From Pseudomonas sp. AFG_SD02_1510_Pfu_092 (GTDB lineage Bacteria; Pseudomonadota; Gammaproteobacteria; Pseudomonadales; Pseudomonadaceae), in the NCBI RefSeq assembly GCF_003331055.1, contig NZ_PUQD01000054.1, positions 1 through 38,614 of the forward strand: 38,614 nt of DNA, in the 5' to 3' direction. Below are positions 33,932 through 38,614 of the stretch, piece by piece. The position numbers were made by a program, and so were the translations under genes. Positions within the stretch are counted from its first letter, which is position 1; each line of letters starts with the position of its first letter. The notes below the pieces were generated by a model. The model searched no databases, was not told the DNA's origin, and saw only the letters and a program-made list of their open reading frames with translations.

Positions 33932-34660
33932 ATGCAGCAACGAACCCGCCCTCGCCCGCTCAATTTCTGGCTGTACCTGGGGATACCCCTGGCGACTGCG
34001 CTGGGCTTGATCCTGCTGGAGCTTACGTCGATCGACATGGACCTCGCCAAGCTGTTCTTCGACCCGGCTGCCGGACAATTCATTGGCCGCCACAGCTACC
34101 TGCTGGAAAACATCCTGCACGACCGCGTCAAGCAAGGCGTGATCCTGCTGGGGGTGTTGTCGCTGCTGACCTTTGCGGCCAGTTTCTTCTGGCAGCGCCT
34201 GTTCGGCTGGCGCCGTGAACTGGGCTGCCTGGTGCTGGCGCTAGGGCTTTCGACCGCGTTCGTCACGCCGCTGAAGAAGGTGACCCAGGTGCAATGCCCG
34301 TGGAGCCTGACCCAGTTTGGCGGCACAGAAACCTATAGCAAGCTGCTGGAACCGCGGCCGGCGACCGACAAGCCCGGGCTGTGCTGGCCGGGCGGGCACG
34401 CGGCAACCGGGTTCTGCCTGTTCGGCCTGTTCTTCATGTTGCGGGACCGCAAGCCGCGCCTGGCACGGGTGGCGTTGGTGGTGGCCTTGGTGGCGGGCTC
34501 GGTGCTGGGTGTAGGGAGAATGATGCAGGGCGCGCACTTTCTGTCGCATAACCTGTGGACGGCGGTGTTCTGCTGGTTGATCGGGTTAGGGTCGTATTAT
34601 CTGATTCTGTACCGCCGGGGCATGGTGGAAGCGCCAGCCGTCGAGCGCAGCGTCGCCTGA
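33932..34660 (+). CDS. PAP2-family membrane phosphatase
   Basis: A 242-residue inner-membrane phosphatase of the PAP2 superfamily with about six transmembrane segments, likely acting on lipid-linked phosphates such as lipid A, undecaprenyl diphosphate or phosphatidylglycerol phosphate. The three motifs deviate from the textbook form: K-x6-RP appears as KKVTQVQCP, PSGH as PGGH, and SR-x5-H-x3-D as GR-MMQGA-H-FLS-H. The core His residues remain; the CPW...FGG signature marks a subfamily common in gammaproteobacteria. CTGGAG precedes the ATG. It is divergent from colR behind a ColR-box-like motif; the P. putida neighbour of colR is a known ColR target as I recall. Confidence 0.85.
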   Translation: MQQRTRPRPLNFWLYLGIPLATALGLILLELTSIDMDLAKLFFDPAAGQFIGRHSYLLENILHDRVKQGVILLGVLSLLTFAASFFWQRLFGWRRELGCLVLALGLSTAFVTPLKKVTQVQCPWSLTQFGGTETYSKLLEPRPATDKPGLCWPGGHAATGFCLFGLFFMLRDRKPRLARVALVVALVAGSVLGVGRMMQGAHFLSHNLWTAVFCWLIGLGSYYLILYRRGMVEAPAVERSVA

Positions 34661-34667
34661 CAGAGGG

Positions 34668-34784
34668 GGCCGCTTCGCGGCCCTTTCGCCGGCAAGCCAG
34701 CTCCCACAAGTACAGCGCCTGACTCAAGGTTGGCGCAATCCTGTGGGAGCTGGCTTGCCGGCGATGGGCTGCAGCGCAGCCCCA
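34668..34784. repeat. REP pair (GCCGGC-stem class)
   Basis: TCGCCGGCAAGCCAGCTCCC and the mirror GGGAGCTGGCTTGCCGGCGA are about 45 bases apart, each with a GC-rich outer hairpin (GGGGCCGCTTCGCGGCCC; GGGCTGCAGCGCAGCCC). It lies between the convergent PAP2 and groEL genes. Confidence 0.85.
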
Positions 34785-34804
34785 ATGGCCCTCACTGGCA
34801 AATG

Positions 34805-34838
34805 AAAAAGCCCCGGTTCTCACGAACCGGGGCTTTTT
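34805..34838. terminator. Bidirectional terminator between groEL and PAP2
   Basis: A perfect 15-base stem, AAAAAGCCCCGGTTC around TCAC, has A and T runs on both sides, so it can end transcripts from both strands. It lies 24 bases after the groEL stop. Confidence 0.93.
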
Positions 34839-34862
34839 GATGGTGCAGGGGGTAAGGCTGGC

Positions 34863-36503
<1,641 letters not shown>

Positions 36504-36551
36504 GATCGTTTAATCCTTGGAAATCTTTGGAGTAACGGGAAGTCGGGGAAA

Positions 36552-36845
36552 TCAGCCTTCGATAACGGCGAGGATTTCGTTCTCGGCCATGACCAGCAGG
36601 TCTTCGCCATCGACTTTCACGGTGTTGCTGCCCGAGTAAGGGCCGAAAACCACTTTGTCACCCACTTTCACGGCCAGCGCGCGCACTTCGCCGTTGTCCA
36701 GGATGCGACCGGTGCCAACGGCGACAACTTCGCCGCGGTTTGGTTTTTCAGCGGCCGAACCCGGCAGGACGATACCGCCAGCGGTTTTCGATTCTTCTTC
36801 GCTGCGACGGATAACGACGCGGTCATGCAGAGGACGAAGCTTCAT
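36552..36845 (-). CDS. groES: Co-chaperonin GroES (Hsp10)
   Basis: The lid of the GroEL cage, a ring of seven 97-residue subunits. The start MKLRPLHDRVVIRR and the mobile-loop segment EEESKTAGGIVLPGSAAEKP are diagnostic. The ATG at 36845 has GGGAGAG upstream; a long in-frame extension covers the promoter and is rejected. First gene of groESL. Confidence 0.98.
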   Translation of the reverse strand: MKLRPLHDRVVIRRSEEESKTAGGIVLPGSAAEKPNRGEVVAVGTGRILDNGEVRALAVKVGDKVVFGPYSGSNTVKVDGEDLLVMAENEILAVIEG

Positions 36846-36990
36846 TGTCGATCTCTCCCAAATTGTGGTTTTCATCGGCCGGTGTCGACACCGGCGGGTT
36901 GATGCTGTCCGGCGTTGCCGGAAGGCCGCTCGCGCAGGGCGAACCGCCTGAGTCATGTCTGGTGTTGCCACCAGAAACCTTGCGGTGACC

Positions 36991-37023
36991 ACATACATGA
37001 GGCCGCCATATTCAATTACAAGG
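36991..37023 (-). promoter_or_regulatory. Sigma-32-like heat-shock promoter of groESL
   Basis: On the minus strand CCTTGTAA (37016-37023) resembles the -35 CTTGAA, and CCTCATGTA (within 36991-37002) resembles the -10 CCCCATNTA, with 13 bases between. I see no CIRCE element, so HrcA control is not indicated. Confidence 0.65.
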
Positions 37024-37062
37024 CTTGTTTCAGAAAATTTTTCATTAGCGCCTTTGGCCCGC

Positions 37063-37093
37063 AAAAAAGCCGGGGCCGCATAGCGGCCCCCGG
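37063..37093 (-). terminator. Terminator of fxsA
   Basis: On the minus strand CCGGGGGCCGC/GCGGCCCCGG form a strong stem around TAT followed by six T. It separates fxsA from the groES promoter. Confidence 0.9.
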
Positions 37094-37096
37094 TTG

Positions 37097-37558
37097 TTAC
37101 TTGTCGCGGCGCTCGTACTCGCCCTCGATCACGTTCGGGCGGTGGCCGCCATCACGCGGCTGCGCCTGGAACGGGTCGTCCTGGAACGCACGCTGGCGCA
37201 TGGCCTGGGCTTCGCCGCGCTCGCGCATCTTGCGCGCGGCCAGCTTACGGGTGAATGGCAGCAGGCACAGCAGGCCCAGCACATCGCTGATGAAACCCGG
37301 CAGCAGCAACAGGCCACCCGCCACGGCCAGCATCATGCCCTGGAACATGTCCTCGGCAGGCAGTTCACCGCGCTGCAGGCTTTCACGGGCACGCAATGCG
37401 GTAGCCAGGCCGGCCACGCGCATCACCAGCACACCCAGGGCGGAGCCGGCGATGATCAGCAACAGCGCCGGGAAGAAACCGATGGCGGCGCTGACCTTCA
37501 CGAAGACGAACAGCTCCAGCACGGGAAACAGGAGAAACAACAATAGAAAAGCACGCAT
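37097..37558 (-). CDS. fxsA: FxsA-family inner membrane protein
   Basis: A 153-residue protein of the FxsA/UPF0716 family, known in E. coli as a suppressor of phage T7 exclusion by the F plasmid and commonly encoded beside groES. Two to three hydrophobic segments lie in the first 100 residues (FLLLFLLFPVLELFVFV; FFPALLLIIAGSALGVLVM; MLAVAGGLLLLPGFISDVLGL), and the C-terminus is charged (RRDK). The ATG at 37558 has GAGGA upstream; a TTG one codon before it is possible. A strong terminator follows. The physiological role is not known. Confidence 0.9.
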   Translation of the reverse strand: MRAFLLLFLLFPVLELFVFVKVSAAIGFFPALLLIIAGSALGVLVMRVAGLATALRARESLQRGELPAEDMFQGMMLAVAGGLLLLPGFISDVLGLLCLLPFTRKLAARKMRERGEAQAMRQRAFQDDPFQAQPRDGGHRPNVIEGEYERRDK

Positions 37559-37625
37559 CAAAGCATTCCTCGTCGGAAGAGAACCTTCCTGTAAGACCCA
37601 CAGATGGATGCGTGCGCTCGGCTTT

Positions 37626-38357
37626 TCAACCCTCGGCCTGCACCGCCACCGGCCACTGGTCGGCGCGGGCCAGCAAAACCAGCGCTTCGCGGACTTGTAT
37701 CGGCGTATTGCAAGTACTGGGGAAAGGCAACCAGTGCAGCGCCTGGCCGATGCGCAGGTGCATCCCTTCGCTGTCTACCCCGACCATCTGCGCTGGCGCA
37801 TGGCGCGGCAGGTCGGTCAGTTGCACGTAGTGGGCGATGGCGTTGGCGTGGTCGCTGTTCATGTGTTCGACCATGCTGGCCTCGGCCTTGCCGGCGAACG
37901 GGTTGGCCAGGGTCACCTGGTCGAGCCAGTGGATCGCGCCGAAGCCGCCGATGTAGCGGTGGCGCACCGGCTGCAGTACCCAGAAATCGAAGTCGTGGGC
38001 CTTGTGGTAGTCGGCGGCATCCGGGAAATACCGGTAGTAGCGTTCGGCGGCGGCCTGGATGGCTGCCTCGTCCACCAGCTTGTGCGCCTCGGCCATCACC
38101 GTCAGGCGGCCTACGGCCTGTACGTCTTCGGCTTCGCGTTCACCCACCAGCAGCGAGCACTTGGGGTCGTTCTGCAGGTTGTGGGTGTGCTGGGCGATGC
38201 GGCTGATGAGGATCAGCGGGTGGCCGTGGGCGTCCAGGCAGTACGGCACCACCGAACCGAAGGGGTAGCCGGGCATCGACCGGGAATGGGTCGAGAGCAC
38301 GCCACGGTATTCCTTGAGCAGCAGTTCCCGGGCGGGGCGGATGGCGTTGGTACTCAC
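37626..38357 (-). CDS. HugZ-like haem-utilisation / pyridoxamine-oxidase-fold protein
   Basis: A 243-residue protein with an N-terminal split-barrel (pyridoxamine 5'-phosphate oxidase-like) domain and a C-terminal DUF2470 part, the arrangement of HugZ/HutZ haem-degrading or haem-storing proteins. The segment MVEHMNSDHANAIAHYVQL contains the His residues typical of the haem-binding tail. The start is a GTG at 38357 with CAGGAG nine bases before; ATG-based longer readings run through REP DNA. A haem function is likely but unproven, and simple flavin binding is the alternative. Confidence 0.85.
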   Translation of the reverse strand: MSTNAIRPARELLLKEYRGVLSTHSRSMPGYPFGSVVPYCLDAHGHPLILISRIAQHTHNLQNDPKCSLLVGEREAEDVQAVGRLTVMAEAHKLVDEAAIQAAAERYYRYFPDAADYHKAHDFDFWVLQPVRHRYIGGFGAIHWLDQVTLANPFAGKAEASMVEHMNSDHANAIAHYVQLTDLPRHAPAQMVGVDSEGMHLRIGQALHWLPFPSTCNTPIQVREALVLLARADQWPVAVQAEG

Positions 38358-38418
38358 TGAGGGGAACTCCTGGCGGCGGACTGTGTGGCCACAAGATAGC
38401 ATTATCAGTTGCAGTGCC

Positions 38419-38528
38419 AATGGGGCTGCTGCGCAGCCCTTTCGCCGGCAAGCCAGCTCCCACAATGACCGCGCAAGGCCCAGGCCTGTGCCGCACCTGT
38501 GGGAGCTGGCTTGCCGGCGATGGGGCCC
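38419..38528. repeat. REP pair (GCCGGC-stem class) at right end
   Basis: TTTCGCCGGCAAGCCAGCTC and the mirror GAGCTGGCTTGCCGGCGATG are about 45 bases apart. The second copy loses its expected outer hairpin where the sequence degenerates. Confidence 0.8.
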
Positions 38529-38614
38529 CCCCCGGGCCCCCGCGCTAAACACATAAGCCCGCAACCCCGGGATAAAGGGGAGAGGTGACAAGCGGGTCAC
38601 CGACAACAGCGGAC
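38521..38614. other. Degenerate right contig end
   Basis: At 38521-38545 the expected REP outer hairpin is replaced by runs of G and C. The following 70 bases hold no gene I can support. It mirrors the left end and suggests assembly collapse in a repeat. Confidence 0.6.

Noticed and set aside
36846..37064. N-terminal extension of GroES
   Set aside because: GroES is conserved at 97 residues from MKLRPLHDR, and the extension covers the sigma-32-like promoter.

Overview
The window is a 38.6 kb, GC-rich stretch of chromosome from a Pseudomonas, most probably of the P. putida group. This rests on recognisable genes (colRS, bifA, sodB, xenB, olsBA, groESL), on dense intergenic REP hairpins of the Pseudomonas type, and on codon use. 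It carries 37 supportable protein genes, no rRNA or tRNA, no insertion sequence, no CRISPR and no prophage. Both ends run into REP elements followed by degenerate G/C homopolymer runs that look like assembly-end artefacts.

Layout, left to right. (1) 334-4637: class I fumarase; a translationally coupled GNAT acetyltransferase / nitrilase-family amidohydrolase pair; an NTF2-like protein; a DJ-1/PfpI protein. (2) 4689-7849, leftward: a tight envelope-type operon of serine beta-lactamase-like hydrolase, a 98-aa Cys-containing small protein, YceI and a two-HKD phospholipase D/cardiolipin synthase-like enzyme. (3) 8292-10883: a short acyl-CoA dehydrogenase-like protein divergent from olsB-olsA (ornithine lipid synthesis). 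(4) 10989-13093: acpH, then an ArsR-type regulator with xenB (old yellow enzyme). (5) 13202-16797: a repeat-bearing coiled-coil membrane protein, an SDR epimerase, and the divergent argP/argO pair. (6) 17047-20028: sodB and bifA (c-di-GMP phosphodiesterase). (7) 20186-25493: a four-gene periplasmic cassette, imelysin / di-haem DUF1111 protein / imelysin-like / DUF1513, preceded by a Fur-box-like sequence and probably devoted to iron. (8) 25726-29929: an RND efflux pair of MexVW type without its own outer-membrane channel. (9) 30036-34660: colR-colS, followed by a methyltransferase / InaA kinase / small secreted protein unit, with a divergent PAP2 phosphatase on the other side. Near-identical ColR-box-like motifs sit in front of both flanking units. 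(10) 34863-38357: groES-groEL with a sigma-32-like promoter, fxsA, and a HugZ-like haem-utilisation protein.

Several units concern envelope and metal homeostasis: the ColRS metal sensor with its lipid-A/LPS-modifying neighbours, ornithine lipid synthesis, the PLD enzyme, the iron cassette and Fe-SOD. REP hairpins occupy nearly every long intergenic gap. They fall into at least four stem classes that keep the flanks and the stem pairing but change the stem sequence. The best candidates for under-described biology are the imelysin/DUF1111/imelysin/DUF1513 cassette, the beta-lactamase/98-aa/YceI/PLD operon, the GNAT-nitrilase pair, and two long inverted repeats in front of olsBA and bifA.
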